Below the pieces are notes generated by a model. It made no database searches and had not been told where the DNA came from. It saw only the letters and a list, made by a program, of their open reading frames with translations. Position numbers and translations under genes: made by a program. Positions 1 through 11,569 of a stretch of DNA of 64,000 nt are shown piece by piece (the first letter of the stretch is position 1; each line of letters begins with the position of its first letter). The stretch comes from Gracilaria gracilis. Taxonomy: Eukaryota; Rhodophyta; Florideophyceae; Gracilariales; Gracilariaceae. The stretch covers positions 806,001 through 870,000 of the forward strand of contig JARGSG010000017.1 of the NCBI GenBank assembly GCA_030374805.1, given 5' to 3'.

Positions 1-19
1 TACGCAAGAACCCTTGTCG

Positions 20-51
20 TGTAACATGCCACGAACCTGTGGCATGTTACA
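20..51. repeat. Short perfect hairpin
   Basis: A 13-bp perfect inverted repeat (TGTAACATGCCAC and its complement) is separated by a 6-bp loop. It could be a terminator-like or mobile-element end structure. I see no second copy in the window, so its role is open. Confidence 0.5.
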
Positions 52-372
52 AAATGCCTTTCAGCGAGAATTATACGTGTAAGGTTGCCCGAAAACTGTA
101 TGGACGTACGTGTGCATCGAATATATGTACACTTTCAAAAGGGTACCAAATGTACAACGGTATATCATGGCGTGTCGGGCCATATTATGGGCGAGACCCT
201 CTGGAATTGCGCCATGATCAACGCGAAGACGGCGCTACGCTTTGCCTGCGCTGGACCAGTTCGGAATCGCTTGGCGTGGAGACGAATGCTCATCTCTCGA
301 CCCAGCCGCCGAGATTCTGCCCGGTGTACTTTAAACTAGTTCGTTGATGATGCTTGCAGACTTGCCCTTATT

Positions 373-762
373 CTAGACAGGGTATAAGATTAACGGTTTC
401 ACTTCAAGCGGTTGCAGCGGGATGGAACGCTTTCCCAGACGTACGGACATATCTACTATGTCACAAAAACATAACGGCACTTGGAAAAAGGCGACCCAAC
501 GGATGCGGTCGTTGCTACTTTCCAGTGAAGAAGTCAAATTGGAGGAAATGAGGCGGTAAGCTCCATCACATAGCAAAGGATGCTTAAAGTGCTCCACTGA
601 GACTTTCCGATCTCTCATGTCTGCGTTGTGCACTAAGAACACTGCGACCTCTTCACAGGAGCTCTTAGGACTTGGTATTGTACCGAAGCAGGTCTCTTTG
701 AACCGCGTGTGTGGGCTGGAAACCATACTCAAAGGACCGTTTCTGTTGCGGCATCTCCTCAT
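373..762 (-). other. Unassigned 129-codon ORF beside the CACTA element
   Basis: This ATG-started ORF reads on the same strand as the transposase and lies about 200 bp beyond its stop codon. I recognise no domain. It is fairly Cys- and Ser-rich near the start and could be a leftover downstream exon or chance. The rest of 1-966 shows no supported gene. Confidence 0.15.
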
Positions 763-966
763 ATCTCTCCATATACCTCAGATACTCGAGCTAGAGACTG
801 GATCCGAGATCAGGAGGTATTCGTTTCACCAGTTATTTGTGTTTAAGGAAGTGCATGCGCACAGTTTTTGTCGGAACATAACGCCATCAATGCTGGTTTT
901 GAGCAATGATTAAGGCACATCGTACATTGAACAATTGGATACACGTTGGCCTCCCTTGAGTACTGG

Positions 967-3900
967 TTACGTTCTTTTTATCACACCTTGAAGAATGGAA
1001 TTCTCGTAATTATCGTCATCGGAACGAGATGGGTCAAGATAATACCTTCTACCATCCAAGTCAAGGAACCCGATTACTCGTTGAAGGCATGTGACATGCT
1101 CTGTGGTGATATTACCACGGTATTTCTTCTCTGAGTACAAGAGATCAAACGCCTGATCTTCCACCATGTTCAACTCCCATTTTAAATCTAAGAACACTGC
1201 TGTGATCTTCAATCCATCGACTTCAACCATAACCTCAATAATCCCATGGACAACGCCGAAGTATAAATGCCAAATATCAATATGATCTTCGCGACGTTGT
1301 GAATAACGAGAGCTCATGGAATTCTCACGGGCAAAATGAGCAGCAACGCAGTACTTCTGTCGCGTATGATGCAAAGAACTCTTCGATCTCAAATCATGGG
1401 ATTTCAGGCTCTCTACTTTGAATTGATGAGAATCCTTGGTTACGGTGGCAGTCCTAAATTCTTTTGTTGAGACGATGCGAGCCGTGTTCCTTTCTGAAGG
1501 AAAATTGGCTGCGAGAAACTTTCTCACGGCACGTCTTTGTTCGTTGTTGAGCGAAATCAAAGATGACCCAGCCCCGTGGCAGGTAGCACCAGTATGGAAC
1601 TCCACATTAGTTTGAGAAGAGCTAATATAACTTTGGGTTGGAAACGTCAGGACATTTGGTACAGATTCATGGATGTCGTCAACCAATATCTTCCCATCAT
1701 TTGCCAGCTTGAGAGCAAACAACTTAAAGTTCTTGTGGAACAAATGCGATGAAATGTTTGAAGTCTGTTGCACACGTTTTCCGATCTCCCCCAGTAGTCT
1801 CTCTATCAAAAACTGTGAGGTTATCGGAAGGGGACGGCATTGTTTGAGCAGCTCTGGCAGATGTAGTATTGTGTGTGTCGTCGGCGTAAGGCAGTAATAG
1901 AAAGATCTATCTGAGCAGAACAAACGCACAAACCTTGCATAGCATTCCTCAACCACTCTTGTCAGAACCCGAGGGCTGGCTGCGTCGCAGTTATAGCTGA
2001 AGCACAAGGTAACCATCTGTCGAGTTTGGTTCCAAAGATGCTTGATCTGATTTTCTACATTGAAGCGGTGGAATACTGGGAGAAGGTACAACTCCGAGTG
2101 GCGCTTCAAATCTTCCCCTTTGAATCTAGACAGGTGCTCTAACGAAAGCGGTGCCCTTCCCCATGAACTCGGAATTCCGTGTGTGCTGTTCTCCAGAGCT
2201 CTGTTGATCAACTCGAGCTTTGGCGATGGTATACAGTAACGCGGAACATGACCATACCGTTCATGTCTCGGATGAATTCCTGTCACAAGTCTTAAAACTT
2301 GTTTGGTCCACCCAAGTAGCACCAAATGCATTACGTCGTAAGGGAAGGAAAACACGAAGTCGACAGACAATTGTGCCATACATGAGGATGTTTTGATACC
2401 AGATTCTTTGATCATCTTCGATTTGCTTCTTTCGTTAGTTCTATTGGAACTCAATGCTTTCCATATTGTACCAACTTCAGAACCTTCTCGTTTTTCAATG
2501 CATTCTGTTTTGATTATATCCCCCCTATTTTATTCAGCCCGACGCCGAAGTGAATTCATCAACAACGAACGGTCTTCTGGAACAGCGCACAAGCATGAGC
2601 ATTCTTTCACTTTAACTTTCTTCTTCTTGCAAAAACGGCAGAACACTTTTCCCGTATGGCCAACGTATCCGAGAACCTTAGATGCTGCCGGCCAGTCCGC
2701 AGTGAAAAACAAAACGAATGCCTGAAGCGTTCTTATTTTTCCGTCATGGCAAACCGCTGGCACTCCTTCTTCCAGGGTTTTCAGATCCAAGATAATTTCA
2801 TTCATAAAGGTGTCAAAGTACTCAGGATTATGAGAAGAAGGAACAACCGCGTTTATGATGCAGTTCGAAGCCTGGATTCGTTTTCTTGGATTGTAGTTCA
2901 GAACTGTGGATACTATAGGCCAAACGGATATTGGAGTACCCCTCCGGTTCTTGGTACACTCGAAACCATCCGAAGAGAGCGTGAGAAAAACAAAAATTTC
3001 ATTGCTTTCGGCCTTCCAGCTCTGAAGGCGTTCTGCATGCTGTCTCAGAAATATTTCTCCGTGGTAGTAGTCGTGATCCCTACTATCAAAAGGATGGGAC
3101 CTTAAAGACTTCTTTGCTCTAATACAACCGCTAATCAACTCCTGCAATGAATTTTGACCTCGACACAATGCCTTCAATGCTGATGATGGTTTTAGAAACC
3201 AGAACTTACTCTTGCTTGCGGCCAGCGGACTGTGGCAGATTGGACATTCTCTGGCAGATCGGAGCTTCCCAGAGTGAGCCGCATGTCCATTTACACACAT
3301 TCTGACGTGTGTCTTCTCAATATGAGCTTTCTGCCCTGCGTATGATATCAGGGATCTATATGAAAAGTTCGAATGGATTGGGGGTACTTTCAACAATCTT
3401 TCAATTCCGTTCTGCGATACATTGGAAATTTCTGCGCTGTACAGAAAGGCCACTAATCGTTCATACTCTGATTGTTTTGCAGACTTTGGTCCATCGAAAC
3501 TCGTGGGTGTCGGTGAAAGAGGCGAACTTAAGTGATCAGAAGATTGGAAAATAGAAGTGAGGCTTCCATTAACTATTGAGCTGGGTCCAGTGCTAGACAA
3601 AACATTGGCGGACAGGTGTATATCTTCTACAGCCATATGAGTTTGAGCCCGTTCTTCATTGTTCTCCGAACCATTTAATGCCTGGTAAGAAAATTCCACT
3701 GCAGGGATGCCAAGAAAGTGATGATCTGGACATGGTAAGCTTTCAGAACCACCTTCGTCCTGCGCAGTTGGATCTTGGATACTTTTATTCCGCATAACTT
3801 CTGCAGCATCTTCATTAACTGCAGTTCTCATGATGGGCGTCATTCTTAATGAAGCATCAACAGCGTTGGCGTCTGAATTTGAGTGTCTCTCATAGGTTGG

Positions 3901-3990
3901 TATGTCGTTTCCAATATCGTCGGATTCATTGAACATGCTACTCTCGTACCTGGATATTTCCCATCGATATCTCTTTCTACCCCGTCCCAT
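967..3990 (-). CDS. CACTA/En-Spm-like (Tnp2-type) transposase, one in-frame stop
   Basis: This is the DDE-type transposase of a plain DNA transposon. The reading frame runs from an ATG at 3990 to a stop at 967, about 1,007 codons, broken once by TAA at 2530-2532 with the frame unchanged on both sides. A zinc-finger-like stretch (CVNGHAAHSGK then CPICH) comes first. Next are Tnp2-family blocks: SSDGFECTKNRRGTPISVWP (catalytic-type Asp), then FFTADWPAASKVLGYVGHTG with a following CRFC, then FPYDVMHLVLLGWTK after the stop. These match the order in plant and fungal Tnp2/Plavaka transposases. The first 340 or so residues are polar and probably disordered. The single TAA suggests a recent loss, a short unrecognised intron, or read-through. 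I did not find the terminal inverted repeats; the left end may lie outside the window. Confidence 0.8.
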
Positions 3991-4546
3991 CTTCGTTGAC
4001 GCCTGTTGGAAACTGGAAGAAAGCGGTACAGTCAAGATTATATCGTTAGACTTTGGATTGAAAAGTGCAGTGGTTACCTAATGGCCGTTCATAACGTCGA
4101 TATATTGTAATTGCAGGCACCGTGGGTATTTAGTCTCTACGAGATGCTCCCATGCAAAAGCAAAAGTAGGAAATACTTAGCCAAAGCTGAAACTTGGGAA
4201 TTGTTTTCGCATCTGAAGCTTGTTTTCACTTCGTGCTTTCACTTCAGTTGGGGATTGTACTTAAGTGCGAAGGAACCCCTCACCATCCCATCCTCTCATC
4301 GGACCACATTCTGCGCGTCTTGTGTTTCATCTGGCTTTCTCTCCTGTCAGAGACGTCACAACTTCTCCGACTCGCAGAGCTGCTCTCTGAGTGAACCTCA
4401 ACGTGCACTTCGGATCGCCAAGACGTCATTCATTCTGCTCAGGTATGCATATGAAAACCCAGTTCCGACGACCGAGATGCAGACTATTAACCATCATGAT
4501 GTAATGTTTCTCGTGCCAGAGCGTTGAGTTTCGTATTGAATTCAAC
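3991..4546. promoter_or_regulatory. Divergent intergenic region of the CACTA element
   Basis: About 550 bp separates the head-to-head transposase and accessory ORF, so it should hold both promoters. I see no convincing TATA box on either strand. A 138-codon plus-strand ORF inside it (4111-4527) has no recognisable domain and was not called as a gene. Confidence 0.35.
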
Positions 4547-5929
4547 ATGAGTTTGCGAACCTTGCACAGGGTCACCGCCGATGGTGCCATGCAGTCAGAG
4601 AGTCGCGCTGTCCCTGCGCAGTCACTTCAAGCGTCGAACCAGCCGAGAGGAGCAGGCCAGCCTGATTCTGGTCAGGGTACATTAACTGGTTTTGATATCT
4701 TGCAACGAAGCCCACTCCCCGCGAACTCCGTCATGATACCAACAGCTTCTATGAAGAGACGTTTCAGAGATTCCGACTGGCCTGGGGTTCCCACTGGCAC
4801 TACCATCTCTGCGAGGGCCCTTTTCAATCGATTGTATCAGGAAAAGATGGGACGTGACTCGGAATCTATGGAGGATGGGTATCCCATTTACACCACGATG
4901 GCAAACGCTATCAAAGATGACATTCGTTCATTTCTCTATCATCGACTTGGGATCGAACGTGGCACCCGCACCTACAGCTCAGTGCGTAAAGACTTTTTGT
5001 CTCAGATTATGAATCTTAAGCGTAAGCTTCTGGAAACTTATCCTGTTTTGTCTGCTGCGCAAGGAGGATGGGTCTTGAACGAATTCTTAAAGGAAGCTAT
5101 TCAGAGAGATAAGAAGGCGGCAGCGGAGGCACGCAAGCGCGAGAACAAGAAGAAGAATGTAATCTTTGCGGAAGAAACCCATGCGACTCATGCGAATGAT
5201 CAAGATCCATCTCCTTTTCCAACTGGCGGCGACTGCCTTGTATCCGAAGAACACAATAAGTCCGTGAACGCGAAGAGTGGTTTACAAGACTCCAATGGTT
5301 GTGGTGCCGAGGTTGAGCACTGTGAAATAGTTTCGCCGGTCGTAACAAAATGTACCCATGTACACACGCCACTGACAGCCTTTGATAAGGATGGTGGCAA
5401 TGATTCCGAATATGACAATAATGATGGAGATGATATGCCGGAAAGCGATATTGAGAGTGCCGTTCATGAACTTGACATAGACTTGGAAGCATATGATGGC
5501 GACATTACTGCACCCAATCTCTGCTTGCAATCTGTGGAACCGAGTATGATGCAAGGGAGAGCTGCAACTCAAGCTCAAGTCAACAACCGAAATACGAAGC
5601 GTTCGGGAAAGCCGGTCACGAACACGATCAGTCGCAAACGAATCGAAAGGAAGGCCAATACGGGAGATGGGAACAGGTCGAAAATCCCGTCCCGACTTCG
5701 CTCAAACTTGGGAAAGAAGAAACCGAGAAGGGCCCCGCGGCGAATGTTGGTGTCACACATTGAGACGGATGATGGGCACGATGGGTCTGGTACCCATGCT
5801 CAGAACACCTGTGGTAGACTGCTTACGAGCGGAACCGGCACCAGTCTTCGTGGATCACGTAAGCTTCATCACAAGAATCCAAGGAAGATGAGTATTCAAG
5901 CTGAACGTCCTACGGAACGTGACGGATAG
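4547..5929 (+). CDS. Accessory basic protein divergent from the transposase
   Basis: The protein is 460 aa with an ATG start. I recognise no family. Residues about 70-190 look folded, with alternating hydrophobic and charged residues (SARALFNRLYQEKMGRDSES, then a helical stretch ending in a Lys/Arg/Glu run near 190-205). An acidic middle section (NDSEYDNNDGDDMPESD) is followed by a strongly basic C-terminal third with RKRIERK and GKKKPRRAPRR. That composition suits a nucleic-acid-binding protein. Its head-to-head position next to the transposase suggests it is the element's second gene, functionally like the TnpA-type DNA-binding partner of CACTA elements. That role is inferred from position only. 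Confidence 0.55.
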   Translation: MSLRTLHRVTADGAMQSESRAVPAQSLQASNQPRGAGQPDSGQGTLTGFDILQRSPLPANSVMIPTASMKRRFRDSDWPGVPTGTTISARALFNRLYQEKMGRDSESMEDGYPIYTTMANAIKDDIRSFLYHRLGIERGTRTYSSVRKDFLSQIMNLKRKLLETYPVLSAAQGGWVLNEFLKEAIQRDKKAAAEARKRENKKKNVIFAEETHATHANDQDPSPFPTGGDCLVSEEHNKSVNAKSGLQDSNGCGAEVEHCEIVSPVVTKCTHVHTPLTAFDKDGGNDSEYDNNDGDDMPESDIESAVHELDIDLEAYDGDITAPNLCLQSVEPSMMQGRAATQAQVNNRNTKRSGKPVTNTISRKRIERKANTGDGNRSKIPSRLRSNLGKKKPRRAPRRMLVSHIETDDGHDGSGTHAQNTCGRLLTSGTGTSLRGSRKLHHKNPRKMSIQAERPTERDG

Positions 5930-5937
5930 GGTACTCG

Positions 5938-6073
5938 GTGAATAATCTCAACAAAACCAAGTTGGTGTTGTGCGATTCTGAGCGGTGCCAGTACTTCGAG
6001 TTCTACCCAAATGGTACCGTAGATCTACGAAAAGCTGGCCAGTTCGTTTTACAAGGTTGCATCATTGGTTGGT
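5938..6073 (+). other. Exon-like open stretch after the accessory ORF
   Basis: A 45-codon open frame starts just after the accessory ORF's stop, in another frame. It reads like protein (CQYFEFYPNGTVDLRKAGQF) and ends in TAA. It could be an alternative last exon of the upstream gene or a remnant of a third one. No ATG start was found. Confidence 0.25.
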
Positions 6074-6419
6074 AAGAGTCCAGCCATTGAAGTTTTTATA
6101 TCATTTCTGTTATTAAACAACCATGATACGGCATCGCGTACAAAGACCGTGTGCGATGTGGTACCTATTTGATACTTTGTGCATCATTGTTAGTGCTACA
6201 GAGGTCTACGTTACGGGCTTGTCTTCATGCGTAAGAAGTAGGCGAACCCCATTTTCAGTTCGCTGAAAGCCAATAGATTGGAACATTTAGGTACATATAT
6301 CGAGCCTCAAAAGGCCTACCACTTGTACGAGACGCGGTCACATATCATGACACATATCTTACTTACAACGTTCTCTTCTCATCTGTATATGGGATCTAAA
6401 CACGCCAGAATTAGATTGA

Positions 6420-6745
6420 AATACGGGCCACATTTGGGCATTATCTCGTTAATGCAAAGAGACCCATATATGTACGAATATGCACCAAAGAGCACGGCTC
6501 TGGTCCTATTTGGGTCTCATTTTGACCAAAACTATTTCCCTTCTCATCCACTCTTGGGACTTCTAACGAGGACAATAATGGCCCATCTCTGGGTCCTCTC
6601 TTGGCATTCTGAATGGGGCCCTCTTTCGCCCACGTGTATGGGCACTCTTCAGGCCATATTTTGGCCGTGTCGTGCCCGTTTTCCGTGCACATTTTTAAGT
6701 ATTATTTAGGAACCATTTTGGTCTTATCCCGGCCATATTTGGGCT
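6420..6745. repeat. Degenerate GGCC/GGGC-AT-rich short repeats
   Basis: Variants of a roughly 15-bp word recur here, for example GGGCCACATTTGGGC, GGCCATATTTTGGCC and GGCCATATTTGGGC. Spacing is irregular, about 20-70 bp. It looks like an old, decayed simple satellite. Stretches open in both directions (6278-6709 plus, 6441-6692 minus) are by-products of this repetition. Confidence 0.4.
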
Positions 6746-8080
6746 ATTCAAATTGCTCACAGGGGACTTTCGATCAACACATTTTGCAGTTTTTTCCTCT
6801 CTCAGCCGTCCCAACCCTTCCTGCGTCAGCCTCAAATTTACCTTCAATGCATACTTACCTTCCGTTATACTTCCCAACTGTCCCTTTAGTGCATTCACTC
6901 TTTGAACGAGTGCAGACCGTAGTAATACGCTTACATTCTCTTCATTGACTTCCCGTTCCCGTGTAGATCCCCTTCTATCGCCTCGATTTCTACCGCCGCT
7001 TTCTCCCCGGCACCCATCACTTTCGTCTCTTACATCGTTTCGAAATAAAACGGTGTTGCGCCATACAGGCATCCCTTGATGCGTTCGTGGCACCGTCTCC
7101 AAGACATTCACATCCCGAAGCCGTTCTGTTTGTACGTAGTCTTCCCTTCGAAATCCCTCTCAACCACTGCTGCTGTCTCCCCGACAATATCTATGGTTGA
7201 TCCACCACTTCTACGTCGTACCCCTCTCCCGTGCGCATTTCCTGGTGGCTGATCTTCCCCCTTCTCTACAACTTCAACACCCCTTAATCCATGAACCACA
7301 CTCCTTATTCTTCCCTCACTACCTTCCTCTGTTTCATGTTCTGCCATTGGCCGCACACGCGCCACTCCTTCTTTCTCCCGTTTTGCAGTCACTTGTTCGA
7401 CACCAATGCTTTCTTTCTCTGGCACTCTATTTGGCATCACAACAACCAAACTCTCCACTCCTCGCGTCCTCGCGAGCTGATCACATCTCGCTCTCTCCCT
7501 TTCTCCTTCCATCTCTTCGGGTACCCCAGCCGTGGGTACTTTATCACTGTTAGTTCCCTTTCTTCCTCGAAAACCCGTACTATCTAATCCGGTACTACTC
7601 CTTGCTATCGTTCTTCCCTCGACACCCATACGAAGCTCTTTAGTTTTCACTACCATATCCCCGCTATCGCTCTCCTCTAAAGCTTGCGCATTCTGTGTGC
7701 TTCTTCTACGGCCATTTCTCTCCCTAGCTTCACGCAGATCTTTCTTTGGCATACCTCGCTGCGCTCATATGCTTTTCTTGGGACTAACTTCTTGTTCTCT
7801 TGCGTTCGCCATAGGTTTCGTCACTACAATGCTTACCGTTGGCTCCGTTGGCTCCTTCCGCTCCGCTGTTCCGCCCTCGACGCTTCTCCCCACACTTTCG
7901 CTTCTCGCCGCACCTTCACTTACCCCTCCTTCTTTTCCCACGTAAACCACTCCGAGGCGCATGCGTAGTACGAGTGGTGCCAACTTCGCCATATACCTTT
8001 TCGCCACGCCCTTGGCTCTTTGACGTGACACCGCTAACCTCCTCCGCCATCACACCCATTTTCTTACGTTTCGTGATATA
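6695..8080 (-). pseudogene. Decayed basic, low-complexity gene(s) of unknown element
   Basis: Three successive minus-strand open stretches of 88, 214 and 138 codons lie in different frames and follow one another closely. All are rich in Arg, Glu, Gly and Val (for example EEMEGERERARCDQLARTRG), typical of a disordered nucleic-acid-binding protein. They sit downstream of the methyltransferase fossil on the same strand. They may be its C-terminal part or a following gene. I recognise no domain. The region is broken in several places and I regard it as a fossil. Confidence 0.35.
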
Positions 8081-8098
8081 GAATCCGTCGTGGTTGAC

Positions 8099-8212
8099 GC
8101 TCCGCTCTCGACTTCTTAGCCGCTCACCGTGATCGAAGGTGACAGGAATCGGAATTGCTCTGCTCTCGACGTGTTTGGCGCTCGCCGTAATCGAACCTCA
8201 CCGATCGAATGC
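8099..8212. repeat. Two-copy 57-bp imperfect tandem repeat
   Basis: The word GCTC(C/T)GCTCTCGAC starts at 8099 and again at 8156. It is followed in both copies by similar GCTCxCCGTxATCGAA sequence. The stretch 8213-8561 beyond it contains no supported gene. Confidence 0.4.
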
Positions 8213-8561
8213 ATACCCCCAATGAAGAGGATTGTGGTTGAAATCACCGAGTGAGGTTTTTTATTCCCCGATTCCGAAACCGTAAATTGACACCGAAATA
8301 TCCATTTCTCATCCAGATAGTTCTCATAATATTAAAAAACGTACACCATCATATTCGATGCCCTTCGCTACCCTTTATGTATCTATGTAATTCCATCTTT
8401 CAGTTCTTCCAAAGTTTTTAGTGTCTATTTCGTGCTGAACGGCGAAGTTGGAATGCAATAAGTGCCACTTTTTTATGGAGGTCTAGGGGTGGTTTTTCAT
8501 GTAGCTAATTTACTACACTTTCTAATCGATTACTATAATAGGATTTGCCGATGTACCCCAG

Positions 8562-9644
8562 CTATACTCTACTCCATAATCCAGCGCCAGGGTAAATCGT
8601 CGACTTCCCGATATCACAACCACACATCCTCGCTTCCAGTGCCAACATGGCATTCCGATCCAGAAGCATCATCTTTCCTTGCAAATTTTTAGGCCATTCG
8701 TGAAGGACTTTACGCCTACCAGTCGTGACCAAGGTCTCATCCCGCCACATTGACGCAAGAAAGTCCATAGTAAACTTTTGATGCTCAGGGTTGCCTGATG
8801 GAGCCTTCCATGATCTCGATGGGCGTACATTCCACCGCGGAAATAAGTTCGACACCCTAATCATAGCATTCACAACTTCCTGCGTTACCTGGATATCCGT
8901 CTCATTATCCCGGAGGGACAATGCGAATTGAATAACTGCGGCATGCCTAGCATGGGCAAAGCAGTCAGGGTCCGGCTCACACCCGATGAAACTACGATGC
9001 TGTTGTAACTCCATGCATGCCATTGCTGTCGAAAACCTCCCCGCAAACAAATCGACCACAATATCCCCAGCCTGGGAAAACCGATTGAATAGATTTTTCA
9101 ACAATGCCCAAGGTTTTTGTTCTGACCTCACCTTTTGTAAAACCTAGCCCCCACCTTCCTTCTTTGTCTTCCACTAAAGATTTTCCCCACTAGAAATGAG
9201 GGTACCTGGTCAATGAAATGGTGGTACCCCGGTTATCTCGACTGCCCGAAGTTGAATTTCTCATAGTTCACCTGGTACTTCGTTTTCGTCTTTTGCCCCA
9301 ATAGCAGAAAGTACATCTCTCCATTCGCAGATCTGCTCGAAAGCATTGAAAGCACTAAAGATAACGAAATGGCCCCCAGAACGTAGCAGTTTTGATAGAA
9401 GCTATGCTGCGTTCTTCATGTCCTGAGGGCTTAGTACATCGTATCACCTGTTGCTTCAATTTTTGTTCCCTCGGATGTTGAACGGAGGGCCCATGGGAAC
9501 CAGTTGAACTTTTCGTAACGGAGACACACCATCTCTCCACAACGCCTTCTCCATCTCTACCATGTCCTCAAACCCGAAATTGTAAAAGCGAAAGTACTTC
9601 TCCATCTCCTCCTCACAACTTCGGAAAGCCATTTTGTCATCCAA
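8562..9644 (-). pseudogene. Decayed class-beta DNA N6-A/N4-C methyltransferase domain
   Basis: The clearest part (8562-9131) contains QKPWALLKNLFNRF and then DIVVDLFAGRFSTAMACMEL followed by FIGCEPD. This is the C-terminal SAM-binding motif I block of the N6_N4_Mtase family. Upstream on the same strand (9456-9644) is LVPMGPPFNIRG, matching the motif IV DPPFN catalytic block, and a GGHFVIFS strand lies between. Motif IV before motif I is the class-beta order. Such enzymes methylate adenine or cytosine in DNA, and in eukaryotes are usually acquired from bacteria, viruses or mobile elements. The gene is broken in several places and is surely inactive. Confidence 0.65.
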
Positions 9645-9699
9645 CGACGCAATAGATGGGGGGAGGTATTACGCCTAGCCCCGGACGCTTCTTCACCAG

Positions 9700-11010
9700 T
9701 ACTTCATTTCCCAATGTGGACCACTATGTTCGTATCACCGTCTCTTTCTTCGCCTCTCCCCTCCTTCGGCTCCGTCGATTTCCCAATTTTCTCCACCTCC
9801 TCCACATCATCCTCAATTTGTATGGCAGGTTCGGATTTGGATATCGGCGTTACCACCATACCAGAGACGTTCACTGATTCTTTCAGTTTCGACAGGCTTA
9901 TGGCCTCGATGACGGAGGACACAAGCGAATTCGAGAAACTACCGAATCTCTGAGAAAACGCCCGTGATGGGTCTCTGGTAAACGTCTTCAGAACTTTCCA
10001 TCGTCCTGGTTCGGAAATTGAGTAGAACTGCTCATTTACAATAACCTTGCTGAGATTTGAAATGAACTCCTTCGCAAGTATTCGGGGGGAAGCATCGATG
10101 TCTTGCGGTAAATTCTATACCCACGGGATGCTTTCTGTTTCAATAACAGTTTCAAATTTGCTCGATAGCAAGCGATGGTATTTATTTCGGTGGGAGAACT
10201 ACTCTGCCCTCGCTTCAATCGCTAGAAACTGCATTTCGTCGTACATGACTTGGAAGAATGGAAGAACCATGACCTCCACGGTAGGCAATCCCAGAAATTG
10301 AGAGAAACGATCCCATGCCTTCGTTATGAGCTGCACACCAAAGCCAACACGATGAGCTTGGAGTTTGTTTCATATTTGGACATTCACAAAAGGTGTGGGA
10401 TATCACTTGCCTCCTCTTTTTCTCTTCTGGCCTACAACTCTTTTTTCCATGGAAACTTTCTGAACGAGGGAGAGAAAGAGAATTCTTTAGAAATATTTGA
10501 GAACGGTTGTGGCGAAGGGGGAACCACCTGTACCACTCGCTTAGGAGGTATGGTCATGGACTTGAAAAACTCGGTCAAAGTCACATTCTTTGGTATTTCT
10601 TTAAAGTTCACCTCGGTATTAGCATTCCAGAAGTCCCTTACACGCCAGTTCCTATCACCGTCTAAGATGTCCAATAACCTCGTTCAGAGGTATAGCTGAC
10701 TATAAGACGGCTTCAGAGACACGAACCGTACTTCACTGTCGGTAAATGTCGAATGTCCTGGACCCACAAGAATATAGAAGTAATTCTTGGCCAGCGGTAG
10801 GACGTTGCGATTCTTGATAATGTAATCATCGAACTCGCTGTGTCCCGCATTCCTTGGCTGGTCTTCATCTCGCATTTTCGACGCGTAATGATCACTGGTT
10901 GCAATACATACTGTGACAAGCTCTTCTCCGGAGCCATAGAGTTTTCCAACCTTCGTATCGGAGCTTGAGAGTGCCAGTGATGTAGACCTCGATGCCCTAT
11001 GTGAAGCCAT
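9700..11010 (-). pseudogene. Decayed N-terminal part of the methyltransferase-containing gene
   Basis: Minus-strand coding character runs from an ATG at 11010 (MASHRASRSTSLALSSSDTK) towards the methyltransferase block, with several interruptions and frame changes. An open stretch at 9704-9922 is acidic (EDDVEEVEKIGKSTEPKEG). Segments such as KNYFYILVGPGHSTFTDSEV look folded. I recognise no family. Orientation and spacing suggest that 11010 to about 8560 was once one large protein of over 800 residues ending in the methyltransferase. The plus-strand ORFs across this stretch are shadows. Confidence 0.45.
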
Positions 11011-11369
11011 TTTATGCATGCACGGGAAGGGGGTGCGTTGTTCGGTTACGATTCGAGTTTCCGGAGCGCACGGGAGATAGCAGCGGACGTGAGAGGGTAG
11101 CGGAGGGGGGAAGGCAGCGCACGGGAGACTGCAGCGGGCTGTGGATAGCTGCCGACGAGATATGGGAGTGTGCGGGAGATAGGAGCGGGCGGGAGAAGAG
11201 AGCAACTGTACAGCACGAAACAGGTTCCTTCAAAGCAACAGGGAGATGTGCACGATGCCTTAGATGCAAGTGAAGCCGTAAAGAAGTGTGAGGGAAAGCG
11301 TAGACACCCGAAAGATACGGAACTTGGTGAATGCAAATATATACGCGAAGTTATAAAGAACGGCTGGTC

Positions 11370-11443
11370 GGACAGCGGACCGGAGTGGCGTGGCGCTTCA
11401 TCAATGCACTGATGAAGCGCCAAGCCACCCCGGTCCGCTGTCC
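11370..11443. repeat. Hairpin copy 1 (GGACAGCGGACC family)
   Basis: A near-perfect 74-bp palindrome starts GGACAGCGGACCGG and ends in its complement, CCGGTCCGCTGTCC. The centre is around CTTCATCAATGCACTGATGAAG. It is related to the copies at 12361 and 12582. Each may be a MITE-like foldback or a replication/transcription control element. Confidence 0.8.
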
Positions 11444-11569
11444 CAATGCGCCGTGAGTGATGAAGTTGTGGTAGAGGTACACGTGGCACCGACAATGCTC
11501 TCTCCTACCAGCCGTTCCTTATAGCTTTGCGTATATCTTTACACTGTATGTACATTTTTTGCCAAATGG

